Positions 15,258 to 24,330 of a DNA stretch of 64,000 bases are shown here, in pieces. Position 1 is the stretch's first letter; every line of letters begins with the position of its first letter. The stretch is taken from positions 1 to 64,000 of the IMG/VR virus record IMGVR_UViG_3300008113_000003. One strand, written 5' to 3'. A program made the translations under genes and the position numbers. This DNA is from a virus. Under the pieces are notes generated by a model. The model had not been told where the DNA came from and did no database searches. It was given only the letters and a program-made list of their open reading frames with translations.

Positions 15258-15946
15258 GCGTATTGTGTTCTTAATAATTTAACGATGTCCATAGCATCAT
15301 CAATTGCGTTATGGGTAACGTGTGGATCCATCTTTGCACGCTCTTTACAAAGTGACAGCCCTGGGATAGCCTCATCATTCTTCCAATCAACAAATAGAAT
15401 TGACGGATCGATTGTTCTACCTCTAGCTTTCAACACTTGCTTCCATCTTGGTAATCTCTCCAAGAACTTATTATCGAAGTTAGCGAAGTTCTTACCAGCA
15501 CCGTTAAAGTAATACGGTTTCATCTTGGATGTCAATGCTGGGTAAGTCTTACCGTTAATCACCTCAACCACTCTATTCTGATAAAGAGGGTTAAAAGTAT
15601 CGGGACCGCCATCCAAAGCTTTGTGATCATATAAGAAATGGAAGATTCGTCTGGTGACATCTTCTTCATAAAGATATTCACGACCAGTTTTTTCCACTAT
15701 CTCAGCCTTAGCCTCTGGAGTCTTAGCTATTTTATAACTAAGGATATCAGAGATGAGTTCTTTGTTCATATTAAGAGCAAAGATTTCACCCTCAATACGT
15801 TCACGTATGATTGCGATTTCGAGTTTAGGTAACTCGTCAAACGGTTTCAAATTATTGGTGTCCTCAACAACCAATCCGATTGATAATGTTTGAGTATTCT
15901 CGTTATCCAAACCTGTTGTTTCTATGTCAATGCTTACGTATATCAT
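15254..15946 (-). CDS. DnaQ-like 3'-5' exonuclease
   Basis: 230 residues. VSIDIETTGLD is exonuclease motif I; GKNFANFDNKFLERL is motif II; and VTHNAIDDAMDIVKLL is motif III of DEDDh type (HNAxDD). Resembles RNase T/oligoribonuclease-like and proofreading exonucleases. In this neighbourhood trimming of RNA 3' ends is the attractive role; DNA degradation is equally possible. ATGA overlap with the HAD gene and a one-base overlap with the ligase gene. Confidence 0.8.
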   Translation of the reverse strand: MIYVSIDIETTGLDNENTQTLSIGLVVEDTNNLKPFDELPKLEIAIIRERIEGEIFALNMNKELISDILSYKIAKTPEAKAEIVEKTGREYLYEEDVTRRIFHFLYDHKALDGGPDTFNPLYQNRVVEVINGKTYPALTSKMKPYYFNGAGKNFANFDNKFLERLPRWKQVLKARGRTIDPSILFVDWKNDEAIPGLSLCKERAKMDPHVTHNAIDDAMDIVKLLRTQYA

Positions 15947-16968
15947 TACTTTTCGTTTTTTAATAAGAATTTATTTGAAATAGCTTTGAAGCTTACAGTT
16001 CTGTCCATGGTTCTGAACACAACACCTTCTCGATCAAATCTGTCGTTAAGTACTGACTTACCATCAGCAAACGCCAAACACTCATCGATTGTTTGTGGTA
16101 ACTTCATTGTCAAGTTAGTTAACATCGGAACAATCTCCAATTTAAACTGATGTTCAAATAAAGCTAAGAACATTGGTAAACCATAGTAAGTTTGAGAATC
16201 GATATCAAAGGCGTTGAAGAATCTAACGGTATGGCCCTTAATCTTATATGGGTTACCCTGAATACCTTCTCCGATTAACTCACCTTGTATGGCCAAGTTC
16301 CGTCCATTCTCACGTAACTTTTCTTCAAGTTTTAACTCACGAGCCACCTTCCAGAAAGTATTACCTTCAGTCTCCTCAAGGTCTAAGTTTCTAGAACAAA
16401 CACCAAAGACATCACCATTCAAATAGAATGTTGCGGAGCTACCATCAAGTTTTTCGGTTACATAGAAATCCAAACCTTCCTCAACCCATTTTGCGTAGTC
16501 TTTGGTCAAGTTCTGTACACGCTCCTCATCTGTCTTGCGTAAGAAACCTGGGAAGTTACCACGAACCTTACCAGCAAGTTCAGCTGGAATAGGTGGTTCA
16601 TATTTAACGATACCCAATCTCTCAGTAACATCAAGACCCTCATAAGCTGTCCAACCAAAGTCCCCAAAGATACTTATAGGTAAGATCAAACCTTGTGAAA
16701 CTTGCCCACGAAGTCTGATTGTTTTAAGACGGAAACCTTCTTGGTCACCCATTCTCTTAAATGAACTCTTACGTAAGAACTCAAACTCTTCCCTAACGGG
16801 TAAAAACGAGTCGATCTCACAGTAAACTACATAGTCACCAACTTTGTGACCAACATTCTTTGCAACAACAACATCCCAGTTGTTGATACGTGCAACTTCA
16901 ATAGCATCAGCGCCTTCAATAGGTCTGATATCGGCTATTACTTGTATGCTTGCTAACTTTCTTTCCAT
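15946..16968 (-). CDS. RNA ligase, DRB0094 type
   Basis: 340 residues. An N-terminal OB-like domain (residues 1-100, ending GLILPISIF) precedes the nucleotidyltransferase domain. YVTEKLDGSSATFYL is motif I (KxDG, Lys about residue 176), IQGELIGEGIQG is motif IIIa-like (GE), REGVVFRT is motif IV and VSFKAIS is motif V. The domain order matches the Deinococcus DRB0094 RNA ligase family, which seals 3'-OH/5'-phosphate ends. One of two RNA ligases in the island. Confidence 0.85.
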   Translation of the reverse strand: MERKLASIQVIADIRPIEGADAIEVARINNWDVVVAKNVGHKVGDYVVYCEIDSFLPVREEFEFLRKSSFKRMGDQEGFRLKTIRLRGQVSQGLILPISIFGDFGWTAYEGLDVTERLGIVKYEPPIPAELAGKVRGNFPGFLRKTDEERVQNLTKDYAKWVEEGLDFYVTEKLDGSSATFYLNGDVFGVCSRNLDLEETEGNTFWKVARELKLEEKLRENGRNLAIQGELIGEGIQGNPYKIKGHTVRFFNAFDIDSQTYYGLPMFLALFEHQFKLEIVPMLTNLTMKLPQTIDECLAFADGKSVLNDRFDREGVVFRTMDRTVSFKAISNKFLLKNEK

Positions 16969-17252
16969 TCTTTTTTATATTTTAATTCCCAATGTTTTCT
17001 GTATTCTCTAACATTAATCATTCTGATTGGGTATTCCCAATAACGGTCTTCATGCCAAATAGTAATAAACAAAACAAGTGTTGATGGTGGGACGTGACTT
17101 TCTTTTGCCCACTTAAACAATTGTTTTATATTACCCTTTTGTCTTATCTTCTTAGCAAAGGTAGGAAAATCACAATCCCAAACCATCGGGAATGTGTTTA
17201 ATATACCTGAGCCAACACCCTTATAACCTATGTTATGAATAACTTGTTTCAT
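16953..17252 (-). CDS. Unknown 99-residue basic protein
   Basis: Trp- and Lys-rich protein (FKWAKESHVPP, IWHEDRYWEYPI, WELKYKKEWKES). It overlaps the RNA ligase start by 16 bp and lies 1 bp from the kinase gene, so it is embedded in the RNA-repair operon. No family recognised. Confidence 0.5.
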   Translation of the reverse strand: MKQVIHNIGYKGVGSGILNTFPMVWDCDFPTFAKKIRQKGNIKQLFKWAKESHVPPSTLVLFITIWHEDRYWEYPIRMINVREYRKHWELKYKKEWKES

Positions 17253-17253
17253 C

Positions 17254-17670
17254 TTATAATTTAACCTCGAAACGATCCTTCATCGCTTGTAGTTTATCCT
17301 CTGGTACACCATGTTCATTAACACCACCATGTCTGTTCTCAACAATGATACTGAATACTTTATAGTTCCATTGTTTTGCTAAAGCATAGTACGGTTCCAT
17401 CTCCCACTCCTGTGTGAATGTGTTTGATACTATGATTGTGCTGTTATGGCCAGCAGTGTAGTTCACTAACATTGCTCGCTCAACACTATTTTGACACCAC
17501 TTATGTGCATCCTTTATTTTAGCTGGGTCAAATTTATAAACCCCGTCTTCCATGAAGTACATGTCGGCTTCAAAATGTGCGTAGCCAGACCCACCTGCCC
17601 CCAATAGTTTGGCAGTTGTGCTCTTACCAGATCCTGGTATTCCTCTTACTAATATTAATTCTTTACTCAT
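17254..17670 (-). CDS. P-loop (poly)nucleotide kinase
   Basis: 138 residues. ILVRGIPGSGKSTTAKLL is the Walker A motif; FEADMYF supplies the catalytic Asp; and HNSTIIVSNTF matches the usual strand before the lid. It is the size of the kinase domain of T4 Pnkp or AAA_33 kinases, without a phosphatase domain. Together with neighbouring HAD phosphatases and ligases it completes an end-healing set (5'-kinase plus 3'-phosphatase). RNA specificity is inferred from context. Confidence 0.75.
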   Translation of the reverse strand: MSKELILVRGIPGSGKSTTAKLLGAGGSGYAHFEADMYFMEDGVYKFDPAKIKDAHKWCQNSVERAMLVNYTAGHNSTIIVSNTFTQEWEMEPYYALAKQWNYKVFSIIVENRHGGVNEHGVPEDKLQAMKDRFEVKL

Positions 17671-18298
17671 GATGGTCGTATGCGATCATTGATCTTTTTT
17701 CTCTTTTTTCCATTAACTTCAGGATGTCTTTTAATTCGTATGGCTCCATCCCGTTTGAACCATCCATTCCAACGTCCATCATCTTACCTGGGCCGAATTT
17801 CAAATGGGCTGGCAAGTGAACGTGTCCGTGCAAGTGGATAACACCTTGGTTAAGGTCATGCCAAGACGCAATAGGAAAATGGCACAATACCATTCTATGA
17901 ACGTCATGGGAGCCACCCTTATCGACTTTAAGCGTCAGGTAATGGTATTTACTCACAGAAGCGAATAAGCCCTGTATATCCTCTTTATTTCGATCGATGT
18001 GGTGATCATGATTACCAAGCACCAAGTGGATGTTTTGACACATAATTCTGTGTCGAAGTTCAGCGATTCTTTCAAACCCACCAAACGACCAGTCACCTAA
18101 GTGAAATAGGATATCGTCTGGGCCAACATTGTTGTTGATCGCATTCACAATTGCAGCGTTCATCTTATCCAAAGATTCAAAATCTCTGGTCTTACCCTCA
18201 TCTGGCCAATTAGATGTTGCACGGCAAATATTGCTGTGTCCGTAATGTGTATCCGATGTGAACCATACCTTTTGGTTCCTTCCTACTTGTAGTTTCAT
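17663..18298 (-). CDS. Calcineurin-like metallophosphoesterase
   Basis: 211 residues from the ATG at 18298. Motifs: VWFTSDTHYGHSNI (DxH), LFHLGDWSFGG (GD), HLVLGNHDHH (GNHD), VLCHFPI and HLHGHVH (GHVH). A single-domain phosphoesterase of a type common in phages. Within an RNA-repair operon it could open 2',3'-cyclic phosphates. The upstream ATG at 18364 is rejected because a TATATTTG promoter ends 4 nt before 18298. Confidence 0.8.
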   Translation of the reverse strand: MKLQVGRNQKVWFTSDTHYGHSNICRATSNWPDEGKTRDFESLDKMNAAIVNAINNNVGPDDILFHLGDWSFGGFERIAELRHRIMCQNIHLVLGNHDHHIDRNKEDIQGLFASVSKYHYLTLKVDKGGSHDVHRMVLCHFPIASWHDLNQGVIHLHGHVHLPAHLKFGPGKMMDVGMDGSNGMEPYELKDILKLMEKREKRSMIAYDHHE

Positions 18299-18311
18299 TT
18301 TGCAAATATAA

Positions 18312-18563
18312 TTAAAAATAATCATTACACCAAATTGGTGTCTTTTCTCCCACATACCCGCCATGGATATTGTAGTAGTAATGCTCTAAAGCATCTTCTT
18401 CAGTCATCTCATCATTAATGATAAGTATATCGATAATTTTACTCATGGAGTAGATAAGTCTACCAGTTTGGTCATCATAACCTATGATAGCCTCATCTAA
18501 TCCATCAGCTTTTAAGAACTCATCCTCTGGATTCTGTTCAATTATTAAATCTAGCATGCTCAT
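18312..18563 (-). CDS. Unknown 83-residue acidic protein
   Basis: Starts MSMLDLIIEQNPEDEFLKADG. The start at 18563 makes an exact ATGA overlap with the stop of the RNA ligase gene. GYDDQTGRLIYS and EEDALEHYYYNIHGGYVGEKTPIW look like a conserved small phage family, function unknown. Confidence 0.55.
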   Translation of the reverse strand: MSMLDLIIEQNPEDEFLKADGLDEAIIGYDDQTGRLIYSMSKIIDILIINDEMTEEDALEHYYYNIHGGYVGEKTPIWCNDYF

Positions 18564-19630
18564 ATTTTTCTGTATTCTGGATAAATTAAGTCCCAAATTA
18601 TTTTACTGCAATCTCTTTTGTCTAACATTGTAAACAAAATAGACGGGTGCTTGTATTGCAAAGCATATTGAGCAAAGGTTGCTCTATACTTTTCTTTTGG
18701 TACATTGTGGGTTCCCAAACCTTTCACTATTGTATTAAAAATCCAAGTGTACTCCTTTTCAAGGGTTTTAAACTGAGAAGTTAACTCATCTACATAGATT
18801 TTAATCTTTGCATGAAATTCATCTGGTACGTCAACCAATGAAGCCATTAAATCTTCACCGTTGGATAATGTTTCCCAGATGTTTCTTGTCGAAAAGTTTG
18901 TCATGATTTTGTGTAATCTAACATACTCCTCAAACTTGATCTTAACACGATAACCAGATGGGTAGAATCTAATAACAAACCCCTCTTTACCAGATTCATT
19001 TAAATTTTGGTATCTTTTAAATAAATCTTCAGTTAATGGATCTATCGAAGTCCAAACAACATCCTCATAGTCTATACCAGAAGCTCTAAACATAGATTTT
19101 GCTGTCGCCCAATTCAACTCACCCTCAGGTGTTGTTGCACCAAGAAATGTTATCATATCTTCACCATAGTCAACAACAATCCTGTTCTCAGGATAGATGA
19201 TCTCACATAGGTAAGTAACATTAGGGATAAAACGTTTTAAATCGTATTTTGATTTAAGAATTTCCAAACCTTTAACAGATTGGTCAGATGTAAATGAACC
19301 CCTTGTTGCTAATAACCATTCACCATTATAGTTAAATAAAATACCCAAAGAGCCGTCCATTTTTTCTTGGACATAAACATACTCGCTATCCCATGGAATG
19401 ATATCCTTATCAATAACTTCTTCATAGTTAAAGAATTTTGGGAATGGTTTAGCAATCACAGCACCAGAATCATCAGTGACAAGTCCACGGCATGCAATAG
19501 TAACCTCATCCCATAACATTTCGTACTGCACCTTTTCGGTGTAGTTCCAAATTGTCAATGGAAGAGTTGGGTGTGTTTGTTTATACAACAACCCATCCTC
19601 GTGATACTTGTTTAATGTTTCTAAGTTCAT
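18560..19630 (-). CDS. rnlA: T4 Rnl1-like RNA ligase
   Basis: 356 residues. IACRGLVTD precedes YVQEKMDGSLGILF, the KxDGS adenylation motif of T4 RNA ligase 1 (Lys about 112); YLCEIIYPENRIVVDYG (motif IIIa), EGFVIRFYPSGYRVKIKFEEYVRLH (motifs IV and V) follow, and a helical C-terminal domain ends the protein. T4 Rnl1 repairs tRNA cut in the anticodon loop, working with Pnkp. Here it could repair host-cut tRNAs or join the permuted or interrupted phage tRNAs. Confidence 0.9.
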   Translation of the reverse strand: MNLETLNKYHEDGLLYKQTHPTLPLTIWNYTEKVQYEMLWDEVTIACRGLVTDDSGAVIAKPFPKFFNYEEVIDKDIIPWDSEYVYVQEKMDGSLGILFNYNGEWLLATRGSFTSDQSVKGLEILKSKYDLKRFIPNVTYLCEIIYPENRIVVDYGEDMITFLGATTPEGELNWATAKSMFRASGIDYEDVVWTSIDPLTEDLFKRYQNLNESGKEGFVIRFYPSGYRVKIKFEEYVRLHKIMTNFSTRNIWETLSNGEDLMASLVDVPDEFHAKIKIYVDELTSQFKTLEKEYTWIFNTIVKGLGTHNVPKEKYRATFAQYALQYKHPSILFTMLDKRDCSKIIWDLIYPEYRKI

Positions 19631-19890
19631 AACCTATTTGCTATTTTTCTGATAATTTCTTCTTCTTCGTTTGTTAACCTTAATCTACCTCTACCAGCTA
19701 ATTTACCTATAACCTCATCCCATTCTTCATCTAAAAGATTTTTATCCTCTGTTGGGACACTGTTAATTGGGTTGACGATGTAACCATCTTCAGCTAATGC
19801 ATCGATTAATTCTCCAATCTCTCTTTTTGAGCATGCACTGACAAATTCACTTGGGTCAATGTCGATGTCTTCTACGTAAAATTCTGGCAT
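19627..19890 (-). CDS. Small acidic protein, unknown
   Basis: 87 residues (MPEFYVEDIDIDPSEF...), helical C-terminus RLTNEEEEIIRKIANRL. ATGA overlap with the Rnl1-like gene. A TACTTTTG element at 19910-19917 lies 19 nt upstream and probably drives the ligase operon. Confidence 0.5.
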   Translation of the reverse strand: MPEFYVEDIDIDPSEFVSACSKREIGELIDALAEDGYIVNPINSVPTEDKNLLDEEWDEVIGKLAGRGRLRLTNEEEEIIRKIANRL

Positions 19891-19965
19891 AGTATTTTTA
19901 TTTGTTCAACAAAAGTAAACAAAAAAGACTTAACAAGCAAATTTTTTTAGAAAAATTGTTTAAAA

Positions 19966-19992
19966 ATAAAAAAGCCCCATCTCTGGGGCTTT
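19966..19992 (-). terminator. Rho-independent terminator
   Basis: Minus strand AAGCCCC-AGAGAT-GGGGCTTTTTT, immediately after the stop of the 1135-residue gene. Confidence 0.9.
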
Positions 19993-19995
19993 CTC

Positions 19996-22900
19996 TTATG
20001 CTGGTTGTTGGCCAGTCATTGGTATTTGTTTATCTGGTCTCAGATATTTTTTGTTTAATGTATCAATTAAAATTTTCATAACCGATAACATGTTCTTTTC
20101 ATCCAACTTAGTATCTGTTTGTCTACTGATAACTTCAGCCGCTTTTTTAGATAAACCAATTCTGAATGAATCTTTTTGGCCACTTAAATCATAACCCTCA
20201 ACATTGTCTGGTTTGAATGTGTCAACAGGGAAGTTCCCACCTGCTATTTCTTCACCTGGCTCAAGTGCTGTTATATTAGCAAGAGCTTTTGAGTACATAG
20301 CGATATCACCACCGCTTTCTCTAATATATTGAACCATCTTATTTTTAGGCATCATTGCGGCACCCATTAATACTGCTTGTAAAAACCCAACTAATTTTGG
20401 TGCACTAAGTCTATCCATAGGATTTTGTTGGTTGTACCTCATGGTAATTTTACTTTGGAAAGCTGGAATTACGCTAGATAAAGACATCATTAATTTATAG
20501 TTAGCACTTTGTTTAATAGCGTCTGAATTAGCAGCATTCGCTTCATCAATTCTATTTAAAGTTGCAATATATGCAGCCATGTCCCCACCACCTTGTTTGA
20601 TATAGGTTTTCATTCTACTTTCTGGTATAAACGCTATCGCATTTAAAGTAACAGTTAAATAGTTTCCTAACTTAATCGAACTAATCTTTTGGTCATCTGG
20701 ATACATATCATTATAAGCTTTAGCGATTGTTCTTGCATATGTAGGTGCAACCACGGCTAATGATTTCATTATCTTAAAGTGTCTTCCGTTTTGATTAATC
20801 TGTTCTTGCCCAGCGTTTTCTTCACCACCTTCTTCTGGTGCAGCAACCCTAGCTTCTTCAATCATTATAGCGATCATTTCAGCTTTGGTAAGAACTGAAC
20901 CTTCTTCCAAGTTTTGACCAGCCGCTCTAAAACCACCAAATGTGCCACCACTATTTCCAGTGTTCAAGCCTTTGTTCATTTCAGCTTTACCTGTTGAGGT
21001 TAAACCTGGGCTTTCTTTACCACCCTTTTGTCCAGTTAAGTAATCAGCTTGTGCGGCTTTATTACCTTCTGGGTTTTTACTCATTTGATCAATTAAGTAA
21101 GAGAAGATTGAGTACAACGTTGTGATGTAACTTGGTAAATTAGCTAAGAATGTACGTCTATCATTATAAACCTTATTCATAGCACCTTTGGATTGAACTC
21201 TTTCAGCTCTTTCTTTAAGTTTATTAATTTGTATTTTACCTAATTGGTCTACAATGCTATTACCGTTTTTGAATTTAACGGAATATAAAGCTTTATTAAA
21301 ATCACTAACAAATATTTTTAAACTCTTAGCGTCTGATTGTAATAAATTATCAATTGTTAAATCTTTAGTACTAACCACTGGATTTTGGTTAGCGCTTTGG
21401 ATCATAGCATTTAACTTAGGGTCTTGGCTATTGAAACCTTTAACCATCTCCATAAGTTGTTTTAATTTTTCAATATTTGTTTTAAGTAATTTCAATTGAT
21501 TTGAACTTAAACCGATATCATCCAATGTTTCTTCAGATACTGATTGAAGGCTTTCCATCAATTTCAATAGATCATCAGCGTCTTTAGGTGTTACTTGTAA
21601 GTTACTTGGAACTTCACCAGCACCGCTATAAACTTTATCAGCATTACTGGTACCACCTTTTCCGTAAGTATCTTTGTTAACTTGTGATCTGAAATTATAA
21701 AGATCCTTAAAATAGTTTTTAAGTTTGTTATATAACACAAGGTCACTACCTTGTTTTTGTTTCTTTGGATCTGGGTTTGGATTTGGATCTGGATTCGGGT
21801 TTGGATTTGGATCTGGATCTGGATCGATTGGGTTCTCATTACTCATGGCAACTGGTCTTAAACGTTGCATTAAGTCGTTTAATATTTGTGCCCTTGACGA
21901 TCTCCTACCTTTGTATCTAAGTAAAGCTAGGGCAACAGCGCCAATAATCCCCGCTTTACCCATAAACATTAAAGCTTTTTTATTAGCGCCAGCAACAGTT
22001 GCTGTTGTTGCAACAGTTTTTAATTTCCATGCCGTAACTGCATTAACAATAATACTAACTATTTGACCATTCCTTTTAATTGTCATTAAATCACCTGGTA
22101 ACCTACCAGTACCTGCCCAATTAGTTTTAGAACCAAATGTTTGTTCAAGTGGTTTATTATAAAACTCTGAATTTGGGTTCGTAACTTGGGTGATAATTCC
22201 TTTTGATTCTGCATGATTACAGAGATCTGTAGGACCCGTACCTGTTGTAGCATCAATACCTGTTTGAAGATTACCCCCACCAATAGCTTTAAGCGCTTCA
22301 GCTACATCTTTACCTGTTGATTTTGGTGTTAACACAACTTTACTTTGAGCTGCGTTTACAGTTTGTGTCCAACCATCACCTGGTTTTACACTAGTAATTG
22401 CTGTACCTATTTTATTCTCAACAGTTTTTTCAAGTACTTCTTTTGTACCATGAATAACTTCATTGGGTGTTAAAATACCTTTGATAAGCCAACCAAGACC
22501 GCTAAAACCCATTAAAACAGGTAAATTCCAGGACTTAAGCGTATTCATTCTTGTTGAATCGTAAGCTTGTAATTTACCTTGTGCGATATCCTTTTTAGTT
22601 TGGGCACCTTTTGCGGCTAACATTGTTTTTTCATAATCAATATCAGCTTGTCTATTTTTACCCGCTTGTCTATTAGCTTGAAATTTACCAACAGCACGAC
22701 CTAATGAGCTAGCAATACCTTCATCTATTGATTCTAAAGCATCATTATCATTTAAATCGGTTGTATCTTCTTTAATAACATCACTATCAGCACCTTCTTC
22801 CTCTTCATTGAACACCGAAAATTTAGCGCTTAAATCATAATCTAAAAATCTGTTAACATATATTTTTAAATCATTAATTAAGTCATTTGCCTGAACATCA

Positions 22901-23403
22901 GTCATGAAATCTTTATCGTTTGGATCTAATTTAGCTCTTGCAACTATGGTATCGTAGACAGAACCTATCTGTGATACAATTTGAACGAAAAGTAATTGAT
23001 CCGTTGTATTGGGGAAATCTGGTGCTATTTCTTTTATTTGTTTATCCAAATCCCTGATAATACCATTGTTTTCTTTTTTTAAAATGGTTTGAATTTTTTG
23101 TGCATTAGCCTTGTCAAGACCCCATCTTGTTTCTAATTCCCAGTTATTTGGGTTAAAGGCTTTAGCAATAGTTTTAAGCACACCCTTTTCAGGGTTTTTC
23201 ATCTTAAGTTTAGCCAAAGCAACACCACCCTTTTTATAAACTGTATTAGGTAACATACCCTTGATTTTTTCCCATAAACCCTCATCTAGATTTTCAGGGT
23301 CAAGTTTTGAGATTTGAAGTTCTAATAATTCTACTTCATTTAATGGTTGTAATCCCATTTTCTCTCTAATGGTATTAACCTCATTTAACATATTTTTTTC
23401 CAT
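19996..23403 (-). CDS. Large probable virion or head-packaged protein
   Basis: 1135 residues, no family recognised. Visible features: N-terminus MEKNMLNEVNTIREKMGLQPLNE with two possible [ILV]xE prohead-cleavage sites; small/hydrophobic segments near residue 290 and 455-475 (ALMFMGKAGIIGAVALALL); an Asp/Pro/Asn repeat tract (PDPDPNPNPN) near 505-525; Ala/Gln/Asn-rich helical C-terminal half. A paired repeat near residues 860-1060 is seen: SLAVVAPTYARTIAKAYNDM and SLSSVIPAFQSKITMRYNQQ are followed by similar text, suggesting an internal duplication. A late-type promoter motif lies at 23429-23438. Confidence 0.6.
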   Translation of the reverse strand: MEKNMLNEVNTIREKMGLQPLNEVELLELQISKLDPENLDEGLWEKIKGMLPNTVYKKGGVALAKLKMKNPEKGVLKTIAKAFNPNNWELETRWGLDKANAQKIQTILKKENNGIIRDLDKQIKEIAPDFPNTTDQLLFVQIVSQIGSVYDTIVARAKLDPNDKDFMTDVQANDLINDLKIYVNRFLDYDLSAKFSVFNEEEEGADSDVIKEDTTDLNDNDALESIDEGIASSLGRAVGKFQANRQAGKNRQADIDYEKTMLAAKGAQTKKDIAQGKLQAYDSTRMNTLKSWNLPVLMGFSGLGWLIKGILTPNEVIHGTKEVLEKTVENKIGTAITSVKPGDGWTQTVNAAQSKVVLTPKSTGKDVAEALKAIGGGNLQTGIDATTGTGPTDLCNHAESKGIITQVTNPNSEFYNKPLEQTFGSKTNWAGTGRLPGDLMTIKRNGQIVSIIVNAVTAWKLKTVATTATVAGANKKALMFMGKAGIIGAVALALLRYKGRRSSRAQILNDLMQRLRPVAMSNENPIDPDPDPNPNPNPDPNPNPDPKKQKQGSDLVLYNKLKNYFKDLYNFRSQVNKDTYGKGGTSNADKVYSGAGEVPSNLQVTPKDADDLLKLMESLQSVSEETLDDIGLSSNQLKLLKTNIEKLKQLMEMVKGFNSQDPKLNAMIQSANQNPVVSTKDLTIDNLLQSDAKSLKIFVSDFNKALYSVKFKNGNSIVDQLGKIQINKLKERAERVQSKGAMNKVYNDRRTFLANLPSYITTLYSIFSYLIDQMSKNPEGNKAAQADYLTGQKGGKESPGLTSTGKAEMNKGLNTGNSGGTFGGFRAAGQNLEEGSVLTKAEMIAIMIEEARVAAPEEGGEENAGQEQINQNGRHFKIMKSLAVVAPTYARTIAKAYNDMYPDDQKISSIKLGNYLTVTLNAIAFIPESRMKTYIKQGGGDMAAYIATLNRIDEANAANSDAIKQSANYKLMMSLSSVIPAFQSKITMRYNQQNPMDRLSAPKLVGFLQAVLMGAAMMPKNKMVQYIRESGGDIAMYSKALANITALEPGEEIAGGNFPVDTFKPDNVEGYDLSGQKDSFRIGLSKKAAEVISRQTDTKLDEKNMLSVMKILIDTLNKKYLRPDKQIPMTGQQPA

Positions 23404-23428
23404 AATTTAAAAAGCGTATTTAGATACT

Positions 23429-23438
23429 TATAAATATC
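23429..23438 (-). promoter_or_regulatory. Putative late promoter motif GATATTTATA
   Basis: Minus-strand GATATTTATA 25 nt before the start of the 1135-residue gene. Confidence 0.5.
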
Positions 23439-23474
23439 TGGTTTTTACTAAAAAACCTTTATTTTGGGTAATTT

Positions 23475-24158
23475 TTATACCCTGTACCAAACAGTATCGC
23501 ACTGCTCCTTTAACATTTCAACCTTATAAGCTTCTTTAAAACCATATCTGGTTAATAAATCACATAGGTCTTGGTAAAGTTTCTGCCCTTTCCAGATTTC
23601 AACGTATTCACCCTCAGTGTGTATAAATTTAACCTTTCTAAGATTTAATGAAAAACTTTCAAGAACCTCATATGTTAAACCTTCTACATCCAATTTAAGT
23701 AAATCAATTTCTGGTTCATCAATTAAATTAACAAGGTCTTCACCTGTAATCGCAATCACATTAACCCATGTTTCACCGAAAACTGGGCCAGCTGTCTTTG
23801 GTAATAAAGAACTCATACCAAGACCACCAAGATCTAAATTCTGGATTGCATTGAATTTCAATATACCTCTTTCTGGTGCAACCGCTGCCTCGATAACCCT
23901 GTAATTTGGGTGATCTATTCTAATAAGGTTGGCACAATAAGGGTGTGCATCAACAATAAAAACTTTATTATCAGGTATGTTAAAGTATTTTTTAAGATAG
24001 TCAGCGTGGTACCCATCTCTTGATCCAATTTCTAAGACGTTCTTAGGTGGTTCATTAAAGTACTTACCGTACTCCTCAGCGAATCTTTTCATTTCGCCAA
24101 AATAGTCACTGGTATTTTCAACCAGATCTTTTAATATATCATCGTGATTTTTTGTCAT
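23475..24158 (-). CDS. FkbM-family methyltransferase
   Basis: 227 residues. NVLEIGSRDGYHADYL is the SAM-binding loop, KVFIVDAHPYCANLI the following acidic loop, and DLLKLDVEGLTYEVLESF the FkbM signature. It is intact, unlike the FkbM homologue at 8680. Likely a sugar O-methyltransferase acting on a glycan of host or virion. Confidence 0.8.
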   Translation of the reverse strand: MTKNHDDILKDLVENTSDYFGEMKRFAEEYGKYFNEPPKNVLEIGSRDGYHADYLKKYFNIPDNKVFIVDAHPYCANLIRIDHPNYRVIEAAVAPERGILKFNAIQNLDLGGLGMSSLLPKTAGPVFGETWVNVIAITGEDLVNLIDEPEIDLLKLDVEGLTYEVLESFSLNLRKVKFIHTEGEYVEIWKGQKLYQDLCDLLTRYGFKEAYKVEMLKEQCDTVWYRV

Positions 24159-24330
24159 GTAAAAAGCAATATTTGTTATCTTTTTCTGTTAACCCAACAC
24201 GATGCGTTGTCCCATTGTAATTAACTTTTATTGTGTTATCCTGTACCACTGGGTCAATAACAACCCCCTCATATAAAGCACCCAAAAAGTTAAAGGTGAT
24301 TTCCTCACCTTTTTTAAAACTTAATCCCAC
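24139..24330 (-). CDS. Small beta-rich protein, unknown
   Basis: 63 residues; alternating pattern ITFNFLGALYEGVVID...TIKVNYNGTTHRV suggests a small SH3-like barrel. It overlaps both neighbours by 10-20 bp in a coupled string. Confidence 0.45.
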   Translation of the reverse strand: MGLSFKKGEEITFNFLGALYEGVVIDPVVQDNTIKVNYNGTTHRVGLTEKDNKYCFLHDKKSR

